Source: Aequorivita sublithincola DSM 14238 (GTDB lineage Bacteria; Bacteroidota; Bacteroidia; Flavobacteriales; Flavobacteriaceae). From it: DNA of 64,000 bases. Numbering within the stretch: the first letter of the stretch is position 1; each line of letters begins with the position of its first letter. The stretch lies in assembly GCF_000265385.1 (NCBI RefSeq), contig NC_018013.1, forward strand, positions 2,941,001 to 3,005,000, read 5' to 3'. The position numbers and the translations under genes were made by a program. The notes beneath the pieces were generated by a model. The model searched no databases and had not been told where the DNA came from. It was given only the letters and a program-made list of their open reading frames with translations. Below, one piece after another: positions 1-9,123 of this stretch.

Positions 1-1329
1 CAACTCACCTGCTCCTGCGTGTGCGTAATAAACCGCTTGTTGGTCATACTTTTTCATTAATGCGGAAAAATCGGAAATATAAGCTGGTAAATCTTCCAAA
101 GCTACGGCTGTGTCTTCAATGCAGGCGACGGCTTTGCGGTCGCCAACCATATTTCCTAAAAGACCCAAACCTGCTTTTCGGAGCTCCAATGCCATTTCAA
201 TTTCTTCTCCTTTTAAAACTGGGTTGTGGTAGGAATGCTTTGAAATTTTTAAGGATTCTAATAAAGCTAAAGTTTGTTTTTCTAAATCTTCTTCAGAATT
301 ACTCTTTAACTCTAACAATAGCACCGCTTTCGGATTTCCTTTTACGAAAAAACGGTATGGTTCGTAAGTTTTGCTCTTTTTCGTGCAATCCAAAATCGTA
401 TCGTCCATCATTTCGCAAGTGTGCAAATTGTGCTGCATTGCGATAACTACATCATTCAAGCAAGCTTCTAACGTTTCGTAATGCGTTGCAACCATCGCAG
501 TATGTTTCGGCGGTAAAGGATCTAATTGAAGGGTAATTTCCGTAGTAAAAGCAAGGGTTCCTTCGCTTCCACAGAGCAGTTTGCATAAATTGATTTCCTC
601 ATTAAAATCACTGAAGGTTGAAGTGTTAAGCAAGCTGTCCACAGCATAGCCAGTGTTTCTTCTATGAATTTCAGGTTTGGGAAATTCATTCCAGATCTCT
701 TGTTGGGTTTCTTTAGAAATCAACTCATTATATAGGGTTTTGTATATTTTTCCTTCCAAAGAATCCATTTGAGATTTATATAAAACTGTTTCTCTTGAAA
801 GATTTTCAAAAATGGCTTCACTTCCGTCAGAAAGTATTGTTTTCAGCTTTAAAACTTTATCTCGCGTAACTCCATATTGAATAGAAGTCGTACCGCTACT
901 ATTGTTACCAACCATCCCGCCAATCATGCACCGATTGCTGGTGGAAGTATTTGGACCGAAGAAAAGTCCGAATGGTTTTAAATGTGCGTTCAATTCGTCT
1001 CTAATAACGCCTGGTTGGACGGTGACTGTCCTATTTACAGTATCTAAAGAGAGTATTTTTGTAAAATGTTTTGAAACATCAACCACAATTCCATCGCCAA
1101 CACATTGTCCTGCTAATGAAGTTCCTGCCGTTCTGGGTATTAAGGAGCTATTGCTGGTTTCAGCAAATATTACCAATTGCTTAATTCCACGTTCATTTTT
1201 AGGATAAGCCACTGCTAGGGGAACTTTTCGGTACACTGAAGCATCAGTTGCATATAACGACGTATTAAGGGAATCTGTGAAAAATTCGCCATTAAATATT
1301 TTTTGAAAATCTTGAAGTTGTTTTTTCAT
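1..1329 (-). CDS. FAD-linked oxidase (GlcD/D-lactate dehydrogenase type), N-terminal part
   Basis: This frame is open from an ATG at 1327-1329 (protein start MKKQLQDFQKIFNGEF) to the window edge, giving 443 codons without a stop, so the C-terminus lies outside. The N-terminal half carries an FAD_binding_4 (PCMH) domain: RTAGTSLAGQCVGDG, then the loop FFGPNTSTSNRCMIGGMVGN followed by NSSG, the flavin-binding signature of the GlcD/DLD family. It is followed by the FAD-oxidase C-terminal cap, with LLCGSEGTLAFTTE near residue 270. In Bacteroidota such proteins usually continue into a C-terminal 4Fe-4S/CCG reductase part, for a total of about 970 residues. I expect that here but cannot see it. The likely role is oxidation of a 2-hydroxyacid (D-lactate, glycolate or 2-hydroxyglutarate type) with transfer to the quinone pool. 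The substrate cannot be read from the sequence. Confidence 0.88.
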   Translation of the reverse strand, partial: MKKQLQDFQKIFNGEFFTDSLNTSLYATDASVYRKVPLAVAYPKNERGIKQLVIFAETSNSSLIPRTAGTSLAGQCVGDGIVVDVSKHFTKILSLDTVNRTVTVQPGVIRDELNAHLKPFGLFFGPNTSTSNRCMIGGMVGNNSSGTTSIQYGVTRDKVLKLKTILSDGSEAIFENLSRETVLYKSQMDSLEGKIYKTLYNELISKETQQEIWNEFPKPEIHRRNTGYAVDSLLNTSTFSDFNEEINLCKLLCGSEGTLAFTTEITLQLDPLPPKHTAMVATHYETLEACLNDVVIAMQHNLHTCEMMDDTILDCTKKSKTYEPYRFFVKGNPKAVLLLELKSNSEEDLEKQTLALLESLKISKHSYHNPVLKGEEIEMALELRKAGLGLLGNMVGDRKAVACIEDTAVALEDLPAYISDFSALMKKYDQQAVYYAHAGAGEL

Positions 1330-1459
1330 AGCCAGTATGTAAATGTAAAAAACTTCCTTAATAAAACTTTGTAAAATCCGGCATTAGCATTGGCATCATC
1401 TTAACTAATCCAATTACTTTTTAAACCTAATTTTACACCAAATAACTAAAAGAAAAATT

Positions 1460-1960
1460 ATGAAAAAATCAGTTTTTTTAATCTTGACTATTATTGGCCT
1501 TGGATTACAAGCGAACGCTCAAGAAATAGCTAAAAATGCTATTGGAATTCGGCTTAGTGAAAGTGATGGCTTTGGACCTGAAGTAAATTATCAACGCGCA
1601 TTGGGGGATTCAAACCGATTAGAACTCGGACTGGCTTTTCACAGCAAGCGTAATTGGGATGCCGTAAAACTAACAGGAATCTACCAATGGGTATGGAATA
1701 TTGATGGAGGTTTCAATTGGTATGCTGGTCCTGGAGTGGGAGCTGGTATTGTGAACTATGATCGTAAATATAAAGATTATCCTAATGACGACCGATATAA
1801 GGATTCCGAAGCCTTTGCGTTTTTAACTGGAGATGTTGGGATAGAGTACAGTTTTGATTTTCCACTACTCATTTCCTTTGATTTTAGACCTCAAGCGAAT
1901 TTAAACTATAGAGATGACGTAACTTTTGACGTTGGTTTAAGTGCTCGCTATCAGTTTTAG
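1460..1960 (+). CDS. Small secreted outer-membrane beta-barrel-like protein
   Basis: This is a 166-residue protein with a clear Sec signal peptide (MKKSVFLILTIIGLGLQANA, cut before QE). The mature part alternates polar and aromatic residues in short strands and ends in SARYQF, a terminal Phe as in many outer-membrane barrels. The strands contain RLELGLAF, GIYQWVW and FNWYAGPGVGAG, a pattern shared with small OmpA/OmpW-like 8-strand barrels. No catalytic motif is visible. It stands alone, diverging from the oxidase to the left, and a hairpin terminator follows it directly. Flavobacteria carry many such proteins of unknown job. I would call it a putative outer-membrane protein and nothing more specific. 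Confidence 0.75.
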   Translation: MKKSVFLILTIIGLGLQANAQEIAKNAIGIRLSESDGFGPEVNYQRALGDSNRLELGLAFHSKRNWDAVKLTGIYQWVWNIDGGFNWYAGPGVGAGIVNYDRKYKDYPNDDRYKDSEAFAFLTGDVGIEYSFDFPLLISFDFRPQANLNYRDDVTFDVGLSARYQF

Positions 1961-1987
1961 AAAATAAAAAATATAAAATTATTATAA

Positions 1988-2022
1988 GGAATGCCTCTTC
2001 TAAAAGGGGCATTTCCCTTTTA
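1988..2022 (+). terminator. Intrinsic terminator after the small outer-membrane gene
   Basis: AATGCCTCTT and AAGGGGCATT form a 10-bp stem with one G-U pair around a short loop, followed by CCCTTTT. It sits 28 bases after the stop codon at 1960. A second small hairpin (ACAGGA/TCCTGT followed by TTTT) lies at about 2027-2045. Confidence 0.65.
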
Positions 2023-2096
2023 AAAAACAGGAAAAATCCTGTTTTCTATCTCCGTAATTTATCGCATTTTTAAAACTTCTTTAAAAATGTATTATT

Positions 2097-3551
2097 ATGG
2101 AAAAGAATTATGTAGATATACATTGCCATCCCTCACTGAAACCTTTCAGTAAGAGTTTTAAATACAAGCCTATTAAACAAAACGAGATAGACGCTAATCG
2201 GAAAAATTCAATTTGGCATTACAGTCCGCCAAATTTTCTTGAGAAGTTCGTCAACAGGCTAATAACACTCACAAAATTTACGCAAACAGACCTCACAGCC
2301 TTAGCGAAAGCCAAAACGAGCGTAGTTGTAGTTGCACTTTATCCTTTTGAAAAGCATTTTTTTGGAAAAGAAGTAATTGGCGTAAAAGGAGTGACGGATG
2401 TTTTGGTAAACCTTGCGGCAAGCATCAGCCAATCGCGGATGGATTATATACGCGTCACCACAGATTACTTTGTGGATTTGATGGATGAATATAAGTATTA
2501 TCAACAACTTCACAATAAAGTTGAAAATATTGATGGAAAGATATACACCTATCGCTTGGTTCGAAGTTTTCAGGATATTGAAAATAATTTAGCACAAGAA
2601 ACTGATTCCAAAAAAATTATAAATATCATTCTCACCATTGAAGGCGGCCATAGTTTCAATACTGGTATAGATATGAATAAGAACATGGCGAGTCGTACTG
2701 AGGTCTTAGATAATATTTTAGAAATTAAATATTGGGACCATCGGCCTATTTTTCTTACGTTAGCGCACCATTTTTACAATGAACTTTGCGGACACGCGCG
2801 AAGCATAACCATAGGTGCTATTGAAAAAAACCAAAATAGAGGTTTAAATTCAGGCATTACCGAACTAGGTTATGAAGCCATTGAACTATTACTTAATAAT
2901 ACGGATGGAAAACGAATTCCGATAGATATAAAACACTTAAGTCCCACTTCACGAAAGGAATATTATAATCTTCTTGACACAAAATATGTTACAGAAAAAA
3001 TTCCGATTGTAGCTAGTCATGCGGCTTGCAATGGAAAGCAATCCATAGTTCAGTGGGATCAAAGTGGTATTAGAGAACATAGTGAATGGTTTTGCGATAT
3101 TGATATCAATTTTTACGATAGTGAATTGATTCGGATTGCTAAAAGCAATGGAATCTTCGGAATACAGCTGGATGAACGTAGAATTGGTAGTAAAAAAGCC
3201 ATTTCAGAAAGCAAACAATTTTTGCCGAATAAACGGAAACAACTGCATAAAAAAGCGCTCTTGGTTTGGCATCAAGTGGTTCATATTGCCGAAGTTCTTG
3301 ACAAAGAAGGACTTTTCTGTTGGGGAATACAAACTATTGGTAGCGATTTTGACGGAATCGTAAACCCAATAAACGGTCTTTGGACTGCTGAAAACATGAA
3401 AGATTTGGCAGAAGAAATGTTAAACCACGCCAATGAATATCTTTCAAAAAACCTTATACACTTAAATGATTTCAACAGAATTAATGCACAAACCATTGTG
3501 GACCGGGTGATGCATGGGAATGCTATGGAGTTTATTAAAAGGAATTATTAA
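2097..3551 (+). CDS. Membrane dipeptidase-like amidohydrolase (peptidase M19 family)
   Basis: This 484-residue protein has the metal-ligand pattern of M19 (renal dipeptidase-like) enzymes. DIHCHPSLKP at residues 8-17 is the HxH entry strand. TIEGGHSF near 180 holds the bridging Glu. Histidines follow in LTLAHHF and PIDIKHLSP, then PIVASHAACN and the terminal TIGSDFDGIVNP, which matches the family's conserved Asp near the C-terminus. At 484 residues it is longer than classic M19 enzymes (about 330-400), with inserts between strands. There is no signal peptide, so it is probably cytoplasmic. M19 enzymes hydrolyse dipeptides, including D-containing ones; the substrate here is unknown. It converges on bshA with a 3-base gap. 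Confidence 0.8.
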   Translation: MEKNYVDIHCHPSLKPFSKSFKYKPIKQNEIDANRKNSIWHYSPPNFLEKFVNRLITLTKFTQTDLTALAKAKTSVVVVALYPFEKHFFGKEVIGVKGVTDVLVNLAASISQSRMDYIRVTTDYFVDLMDEYKYYQQLHNKVENIDGKIYTYRLVRSFQDIENNLAQETDSKKIINIILTIEGGHSFNTGIDMNKNMASRTEVLDNILEIKYWDHRPIFLTLAHHFYNELCGHARSITIGAIEKNQNRGLNSGITELGYEAIELLLNNTDGKRIPIDIKHLSPTSRKEYYNLLDTKYVTEKIPIVASHAACNGKQSIVQWDQSGIREHSEWFCDIDINFYDSELIRIAKSNGIFGIQLDERRIGSKKAISESKQFLPNKRKQLHKKALLVWHQVVHIAEVLDKEGLFCWGIQTIGSDFDGIVNPINGLWTAENMKDLAEEMLNHANEYLSKNLIHLNDFNRINAQTIVDRVMHGNAMEFIKRNY

Positions 3552-3554
3552 GAA

Positions 3555-4691
3555 TTAGCACAGCTTTTTCTCAAGTATAGCCTCTTCATATAATTTCTCA
3601 TACATAGGCACAATTTTCTTCGTATCATAAACCATTGCAGCTTCTATTGCTTGTTTTTTGAATTTAGCCAAAGTTTCATCTGAAGCTAGAATTTTCAAAG
3701 CGTTTTCAGCCATTTCATCTACATTGCCTACATCACTTAAGAAACCACTAACATCATGAATGTTAACTTCGGGTAAACCACCTGTATTACTAGAAATTAC
3801 AGGAACTCCGCAAGCCATTGCTTCCAAAGCTGCGAGACCAAAACTTTCCTTTTCAGAAGGAAGAATGAACAAATCTGAAAAACAAAGAATTTTATCAACC
3901 TCGTTGCTATTTCCTAAAAATAAAACCTTGTCTTCAATTCCTTTTGTTACACATAAACGTTCACAATCTTCGCGTTCAGGACCTTCACCAACAATAATTA
4001 GTTTTGCTTTAATTTTTTTCTGAATTCGGTCAAAGACTTCAATAACATCCTTTACGCGTTTTACGCTTCGAAGGTTACTAACGTGGGTAATGATGCGTTC
4101 ATCTTTTTCGGCCATCAAGTCGCGCTGACAATCGGTAAATGGATTTATTTTTTTCGGAATATCGATAAAGTTTGGAACTACGTGGATTTCCTTTCTAATA
4201 TCAAAAAGATGAAGTGTATCTTCCTTTAAACTTTTTGAAACGGAAGTCACAACATCGCTATTATTAATGCTGAAAGTAACTGCAGGCTTGTAAAAAGGAT
4301 GATTTCCTACTAAAGTAATATCTGTTCCGTGAAGTGTTGTTACCATTGGAATGAAGATATTTTCTTCCGCTAGCATTTTCTTCGCCATATAACCTGCGTA
4401 TGCGTGTGGAATTGCGTAATGCACGTGCAATACTTCAATTTTATGAAGCTTCACCATATCTACCAACTTACTAGAAAGCGCAAGTTCATAAGGTTGAAAG
4501 TGAAACAACGGATATTCCGGAACTGAAACTTCGTGAAAGTGAATGTTTTTTGAAAGTAATTCCAGTCTAACAGGTTGTTTATAGGTGATGAAATGTACTT
4601 CGTGACCGTTCTCGGCAAGAGACAAACCTAACTCGGTTGCCACTACTCCACTTCCGCCGAAGGTTGGGTAACATACTATTGCTATTTTCAT
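3555..4691 (-). CDS. bshA: N-acetyl-alpha-D-glucosaminyl L-malate synthase
   Basis: This is a 378-residue GT4-family glycosyltransferase that joins UDP-GlcNAc to L-malate, the first step of bacillithiol synthesis. The N-terminus IAIVCYPTFGGSGVVATELG is the BshA signature with the glycine-rich UDP-sugar loop. HGTDITLVG (residues about 123-131) and SEKESFGLAALEAMACGVPV (about 280-300, the EX7E nucleotide-sugar motif) complete the fold. The length is normal for BshA. bshB and bshC are not in this window. The gene follows the GH3/serine-hydrolase gene in the same direction, 136 bases downstream of it, but that gap contains an inverted repeat that may separate the transcripts. Confidence 0.93.
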   Translation of the reverse strand: MKIAIVCYPTFGGSGVVATELGLSLAENGHEVHFITYKQPVRLELLSKNIHFHEVSVPEYPLFHFQPYELALSSKLVDMVKLHKIEVLHVHYAIPHAYAGYMAKKMLAEENIFIPMVTTLHGTDITLVGNHPFYKPAVTFSINNSDVVTSVSKSLKEDTLHLFDIRKEIHVVPNFIDIPKKINPFTDCQRDLMAEKDERIITHVSNLRSVKRVKDVIEVFDRIQKKIKAKLIIVGEGPEREDCERLCVTKGIEDKVLFLGNSNEVDKILCFSDLFILPSEKESFGLAALEAMACGVPVISSNTGGLPEVNIHDVSGFLSDVGNVDEMAENALKILASDETLAKFKKQAIEAAMVYDTKKIVPMYEKLYEEAILEKKLC

Positions 4692-4707
4692 ATTTTTTTT
4701 ATTTGAT

Positions 4708-4820
4708 GCAGGACACAGGACTTAAGGGAAACAGGACAGATTGTTATTTAATCTCTATATTTTTAATTTTATCAAAATCCGTCTAGTTTCCTGTAGCGAA
4801 GCGGTCTTGTTTCCCTTCAG
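4708..4820. repeat. Degenerate inverted repeat between GH3 gene and bshA
   Basis: The left arm AAGGGAAACAGGAC (4724-4737) pairs with GTCTTGTTTCCCTT (4804-4817) at 13 of 14 positions. Further imperfect copies of the word ACAGGAC / TTTCCTGT lie outside the arms. The arms are about 65 bases apart with AT-rich DNA between them. It is one of several such intergenic word repeats in this window. Confidence 0.6.
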
Positions 4821-4827
4821 CCCCTTT

Positions 4828-7746
4828 TTAATAATCAATCGCCTCATAGATGGCTTCCTGAATTTTGCTTCGTAAATCGCTTTTTATCAACTTTCGGTTT
4901 TCTGGATCGGGAAATGTTCGGTTGGATAAAAATACATAAACAACTTCTTCTTCTGGATCTGCCCATCCAAAAGTTCCTGTGAATCCACTATGTCCAAAAC
5001 TCGTCATAGAAACACAACCGCAGGTTGGTCCTGATGTTCCGAGTTGTGGTTTGTCAAAACCAACACCTCTTCTTACGTTTTTGTCACAATAAAAGCAAGT
5101 GTTAAAAAGATCCAAAATCTCTGGATTAAAGTAGCGTTTACCGCCATAAAAACCTTTCCATAAATACATTTGCATTATTTTGGCAACGTCATTGGAATTA
5201 CTGAACAATCCCGCATGACCACTCACTCCGCCAAGCATCGCTGCCCCTTGGTCGTTCACATATCCTTGAACTTTCTGTTTTCTAAAAACATCGTCTTGTT
5301 CTGTAGGTGGAATGTTGTCTATTGAAAATTTATTTAAAGGATGATACAAAGTATAATTGGCGCCCAGGGATTCGTAAAGATTTTCCTGAACTATGATTTC
5401 TAGAGGTTTCCCGAATTTCTGTTCTAAATATTTCTTAAGAATATAATAGGGTAAATCGCTGTATTTATACTCTAACCTTGAATTCAAATCACTTTCACGA
5501 ATGTCTTTGTATATGGTATCTATATAATCGCGACGCATATATAGATTTTTTGCCACTTCAACGTTAAAATCCTTTCCTGGAATATCTGAATAATATTTAG
5601 AAGAAACGCCGGTCTTTGCTTCGTTATAAGTATGTCTGTAAAAAGGAATCCACGCTTTAAACCGCGCATAATGCGAAAGCATTTGCTTTAACGTTACGTC
5701 TGCTTTATTGGAGTTTTTATACTCTGGAAGCATTTCAGAAAGTTTTGTGTTTAGACTTAATTCTTTCTTGTCCACCAACTGCATGACTAATGGCAACGCA
5801 GCTAAAATTTTGGTCATAGATGCTAGATCATAAATTGTAGTATCTGTGATTGCTATTTTTTTATCATATTCGTTGTAACCAAAATTTTTCTGATAAATAA
5901 TCTTTCCTTTTCGTGCAACCAATACTTGTGCTCCAGGAAACATACCTTCACGAAGTCCACGATTTACGAGGGAATCAATTTTATTCAGTTTATAGCTGTT
6001 AACGCCTACACTTTCGGGAGTTCCGTATTGTAGTCTGCGTAAGGATTTTGTTTGTAAAAAAGTGTTTAGCGGGAAATCTTCACCTAAAGAAACTGGCAGT
6101 TTTCCTTTTGCCTCACGTGCTCCAAAAATTAATTGTGCCGAGAGTTGTTGCGAAATTTTACTGTTTTGATAAGACATAATGATGCCTTCAAAATTGGCAG
6201 TCGTTTTCAAATCTAGCATTGCATACGGTCTTGCAAAAACATCAAGAATTACAGTATTTGTTCGAGCAATTTCATAAAGCCAAACAAGTTCATTTTGAGA
6301 GAATTCAAATTTTTTCCAAGGATTTTCATTGCTCTTATGAAAACCGATAATTACATAGTTGTATTCCTTTAGCTTTTGAATGTAATCATCTAAACTGTTT
6401 GCTTTTACCCACTCTACGTTGCCGTATTTCTTCAGTTCATTCAAAAAATCTTCCCCAGAATCATCACCAAAGTTAACATAAGCTATCTTTTTCTTTTGAA
6501 GATCTTTTATAGGAAGAATGGCACGGTTGTTTTTTAAAACTGTTAGCGCGTTGTCTATTGCTTCTTCATAAAGTGCATCGTCGTTTACGGAGTTTAAATC
6601 CTCAAATAAGTATGGAATTTTTACGGGTTGGTAGTGATTTAAACCAACTTTATATTTTGCATAAAGAATTTTCTTTACAGAATAAGCCAAGCGTTTTTCG
6701 GTAATTACTTTTTCATTGTATGAATTTATAAGAAATTCCATCGCCTTTGGAACATCCTCAGAAATCAAAAGCACGTCATTCCCAGCTAAGAAAGCGGCAA
6801 GTTCTATTTCTCCTGGTTTTTTGAAGTTTGAAGCGCCTTTCATATTAAGGGCGTCCGTAAAAATTAGGCCGTTAAAGCCCATTTCCTTTTTCAAAAGATC
6901 AGTTACTATTTTAGTTGAAAGTGATGACGGATAATTCAATTGCGGTTCCAAAGCGGGAACATTTAGATGCGCAACCATCACACTATTTAAGCCTTGAGAT
7001 ATCAGTTTTTTATAAGGGTATAATTCTAAAGTATCTAACCGCTCTCTTGAAAAATCGACTGTGGGCAAGGTTTTATGGCTATCCGTTTCCGTATCGCCAT
7101 GCCCGGGAAAATGTTTGGCACTGCCCATAATTCCTGCGCTTTGCATTCCTTTCATAAATGCGAGCGCTTTTTCGGTTACGTTGTCGCGGTCTTCTCCGAA
7201 GGAACGGTTTCCGATTATTGGGTTTCTTGGATTCGTATTAATGTCTACAACTGGAGCGAAATTTATATGAACTCCCAAGCGTTTGGATTGTTCACCAATG
7301 CGTTTACCTATTTTTTCAACTATTTTATTATCTGTGATTGCTCCTAAAGTCATGTTCCACGGAAAAGCGTATGTGGAATCTAGCCGCATCGCCAATCCCC
7401 ATTCCGCGTCCATCCCAATCATCAACGGAATTTTTGCAAGCGACTGAAACTCGTTGTTTAGCTTGGCTTGTCGCACTGGTCCACCTTTGGAAAAGATAAC
7501 TCCGCCAAGGTGATAATTCGTAATTAGGTCTTTTATTTTATCGGTATTAGCCTTTGGGTCGCTTGAAAATATATCGGCCATAAAAAGTTGGCCCATTTTC
7601 TCTTCCAAAGTCATATTCTCATAGATGCTATCTACCCATTTCCGTTGGTTTTGAAAATCCTTTTTAAGAATCAAAGGGTTATTTTCCTGTGCAAGCGCCG
7701 GGAAGTATATAGATATGAGTATACATGCAAGCAAAAAATTCTTCAT
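4828..7746 (-). CDS. Two-domain protein: GH3 beta-N-acetylglucosaminidase plus serine hydrolase (beta-lactamase fold)
   Basis: This 972-residue secreted protein begins with a signal peptide (MKNFLLACILISIYFPALAQ). I chose this ATG because the longer frame, reaching 7818, runs into the upstream gene and loses the signal peptide. The N-terminal half is glycoside hydrolase family 3 of the NagZ type, with KHFPGHGDTETDSH near residues 211-224 (the catalytic Asp/His loop) and GIMGSAKHFPG upstream of it. A GH3 C-terminal-like domain follows. From about residue 600 comes a class-C beta-lactamase/PBP-like serine hydrolase with SMTK (the SxxK nucleophile motif) and FGHSGFTG as the third motif. The combination suggests muropeptide trimming in the periplasm, with GlcNAc removal and peptide or ester cleavage. 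Such fusions are known in Bacteroidota; the exact substrate is inference. It ends a minus-strand gene cluster. Confidence 0.88.
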   Translation of the reverse strand: MKNFLLACILISIYFPALAQENNPLILKKDFQNQRKWVDSIYENMTLEEKMGQLFMADIFSSDPKANTDKIKDLITNYHLGGVIFSKGGPVRQAKLNNEFQSLAKIPLMIGMDAEWGLAMRLDSTYAFPWNMTLGAITDNKIVEKIGKRIGEQSKRLGVHINFAPVVDINTNPRNPIIGNRSFGEDRDNVTEKALAFMKGMQSAGIMGSAKHFPGHGDTETDSHKTLPTVDFSRERLDTLELYPYKKLISQGLNSVMVAHLNVPALEPQLNYPSSLSTKIVTDLLKKEMGFNGLIFTDALNMKGASNFKKPGEIELAAFLAGNDVLLISEDVPKAMEFLINSYNEKVITEKRLAYSVKKILYAKYKVGLNHYQPVKIPYLFEDLNSVNDDALYEEAIDNALTVLKNNRAILPIKDLQKKKIAYVNFGDDSGEDFLNELKKYGNVEWVKANSLDDYIQKLKEYNYVIIGFHKSNENPWKKFEFSQNELVWLYEIARTNTVILDVFARPYAMLDLKTTANFEGIIMSYQNSKISQQLSAQLIFGAREAKGKLPVSLGEDFPLNTFLQTKSLRRLQYGTPESVGVNSYKLNKIDSLVNRGLREGMFPGAQVLVARKGKIIYQKNFGYNEYDKKIAITDTTIYDLASMTKILAALPLVMQLVDKKELSLNTKLSEMLPEYKNSNKADVTLKQMLSHYARFKAWIPFYRHTYNEAKTGVSSKYYSDIPGKDFNVEVAKNLYMRRDYIDTIYKDIRESDLNSRLEYKYSDLPYYILKKYLEQKFGKPLEIIVQENLYESLGANYTLYHPLNKFSIDNIPPTEQDDVFRKQKVQGYVNDQGAAMLGGVSGHAGLFSNSNDVAKIMQMYLWKGFYGGKRYFNPEILDLFNTCFYCDKNVRRGVGFDKPQLGTSGPTCGCVSMTSFGHSGFTGTFGWADPEEEVVYVFLSNRTFPDPENRKLIKSDLRSKIQEAIYEAIDY

Positions 7747-7762
7747 AGCAACGGAAAAATAA

Positions 7763-8248
7763 TTAGGATAAAAAACGATTGTGCCAGCTTTCTGTGGCGG
7801 GAACTTCCCAATTTTCAAGATATTCAGCTTTCGTATTCACGAGATTGTTAAAGACTACCGTATTTTTTGAAACGGACTTTTCCTTCGCCATTTTTCTAAA
7901 ATCGGCTAAAGGTTTGTAAGCAATATATTCGCCTGAATAGAACGTAACGTTCATTTTATCAAGCAAATCCACATCAAATTTTTCTTGAAGTGATTGAATA
8001 AAATGTACGGAAGCATCAATACTACAGCCAGATGCCGAAGCATTTGCTTGATTGAGCCCGATAACGATAAAGCGGTTGTATTTAATTTCTAACCCAGCTT
8101 CAAGTTCGGCACCGTGAGCGGTCCACTTTGTTAAGAAATCGTTTGTGAGTTCAGTAATTTCAGCAACTTCGTCGTCGCTTAACTTTCTATTGGCCTGATA
8201 TACCCATACTCTAGAGTCATCGGGTAAGTTTTCAAAATCTATCAACAT
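7763..8248 (-). CDS. Conserved 161-residue protein of unknown function (often mislabelled ABC transporter ATPase)
   Basis: This is a small acidic cytoplasmic protein (N-terminus MLIDFENLPDDSRVWVYQ) with no Walker A motif and no signature loop, so the label ABC ATPase that homologues often carry is not supported. It has a predicted alpha/beta pattern, a conserved-looking SGCSIDASVHFIQSLQ stretch (residues about 73-88) with a Cys, and a C-terminal ESWHNRFL. It starts 3 bases after the CCG-domain Fe-S gene stops and is presumably co-translated with it. That tight spacing points to a link with the Fe-S electron-transfer proteins upstream, but the function is unknown. Confidence 0.8.
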   Translation of the reverse strand: MLIDFENLPDDSRVWVYQANRKLSDDEVAEITELTNDFLTKWTAHGAELEAGLEIKYNRFIVIGLNQANASASGCSIDASVHFIQSLQEKFDVDLLDKMNVTFYSGEYIAYKPLADFRKMAKEKSVSKNTVVFNNLVNTKAEYLENWEVPATESWHNRFLS

Positions 8249-8251
8249 TAT

Positions 8252-9043
8252 CTATAAATCTTCTGCATTTGCAATCATTTCTGCAACGTCCATCACTTGC
8301 ACGTTGTCTTCTGCGTTTTTAGCTTTTACGCCATCGGTCATCATCACCATACAGAACGGACAACCTGTGGCAATTATTTTAGCCGAAGTTTCCATAGCTT
8401 GTTCAGTTCGTAATACATTAATATCTTTATCGCCCGCTTCTGGCTCCTTAAACATCTGTGCTCCACCAGCGCCACAACACATTCCGTGTTTTTTGCTGCG
8501 TTTCATTTCAACCAATTCCACTTCAAGTTTTTCAAGAAGATTCCTTGGAGCTTCATATTCGCCGTTTGCTCTTCCTAAATAACAAGGATCGTGGAAAGTG
8601 ATTTTTTTTCCTTTGAATTTTCCGCCCTCCACTTTCAGTTTCCCTTCATCTAATAAAGATTTTAGGAATTGAGTGTGGTGCATTATTTCATATTTACCTC
8701 CAAGTTCAGGATATTCGTTTCCTATTGTATTAAAGCAATGTGGACAAGCGGTTACAATTTTCTTTATTCCGTAACCATTTAGCACTTCAATATTGGTCAT
8801 AGCCTGCATTTGGAAGAGGAATTCATTTCCTGCTCGTTTTGCGGGATCGCCAGTACAGCTTTCTTCAGTTCCTAAAACTGCGAAATCTATGTTTGCTTTG
8901 TGAAGTAATTTTACAAAGGCTTTGGTTATTTTTTTTGCACGGTCGTCAAAACTTCCAGCACAGCCTACCCAAAAGAGAACTTCGGGTTGTTTGCCTTGGG
9001 CCATATATTCGGCCATTGTTGGGACTTTTAGTGGTTCATTCAT
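8252..9043 (-). CDS. CCG-domain Fe-S oxidoreductase subunit (HdrB/GlpC-like)
   Basis: This is a 263-residue cytoplasmic protein with two cysteine-rich CCG-type domains. The first contains WVGCAGSFDDRAKK and later TACPHCFNTIGNEYPELGG. The second contains HDPCYLGRANGEYEAPRNLL, then HGMCCGAGGAQMF and ATGCPFCMVMM. Such domains bind a non-cubane 4Fe-4S centre in heterodisulfide reductase subunit B and its relatives. I start at ATG 9041-9043. A longer frame reaches back to a TTG at 9064, but ATG preceded by TAAAAAC is more typical here. It probably pairs with the membrane Fe-S protein at 9613-10917, passing electrons between quinone and a soluble partner. The substrate is not known. Confidence 0.85.
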   Translation of the reverse strand: MNEPLKVPTMAEYMAQGKQPEVLFWVGCAGSFDDRAKKITKAFVKLLHKANIDFAVLGTEESCTGDPAKRAGNEFLFQMQAMTNIEVLNGYGIKKIVTACPHCFNTIGNEYPELGGKYEIMHHTQFLKSLLDEGKLKVEGGKFKGKKITFHDPCYLGRANGEYEAPRNLLEKLEVELVEMKRSKKHGMCCGAGGAQMFKEPEAGDKDINVLRTEQAMETSAKIIATGCPFCMVMMTDGVKAKNAEDNVQVMDVAEMIANAEDL

Positions 9044-9060
9044 GTTTTTAGTTTCTTGTT

Positions 9061-9118
9061 CCAAGTTTAAAGTTTCAAGTTCGCGATCTTGGAATTTGGG
9101 ACTTTAAATTTGGAATTT
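9061..9118. repeat. Degenerate inverted repeat built from CCAAGTTTAAAG-type words
   Basis: CCAAGTTTAAAGTTTCAAG is followed by an imperfect reverse complement (CTTGG...ACTTTAAATTTGG). The element fills the gap between the HAD-like gene and the CCG-domain gene and shows no coding potential. The words resemble those in the gap at 16085-16200. Confidence 0.5.
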
Positions 9119-9123
9119 TATAT

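Noticed and set aside
7763..8248. The database-style name ABC transporter ATPase for the 161-residue protein
   Set aside because: No Walker A, signature or Walker B motif is present, and the protein is too short for an ABC ATPase domain.
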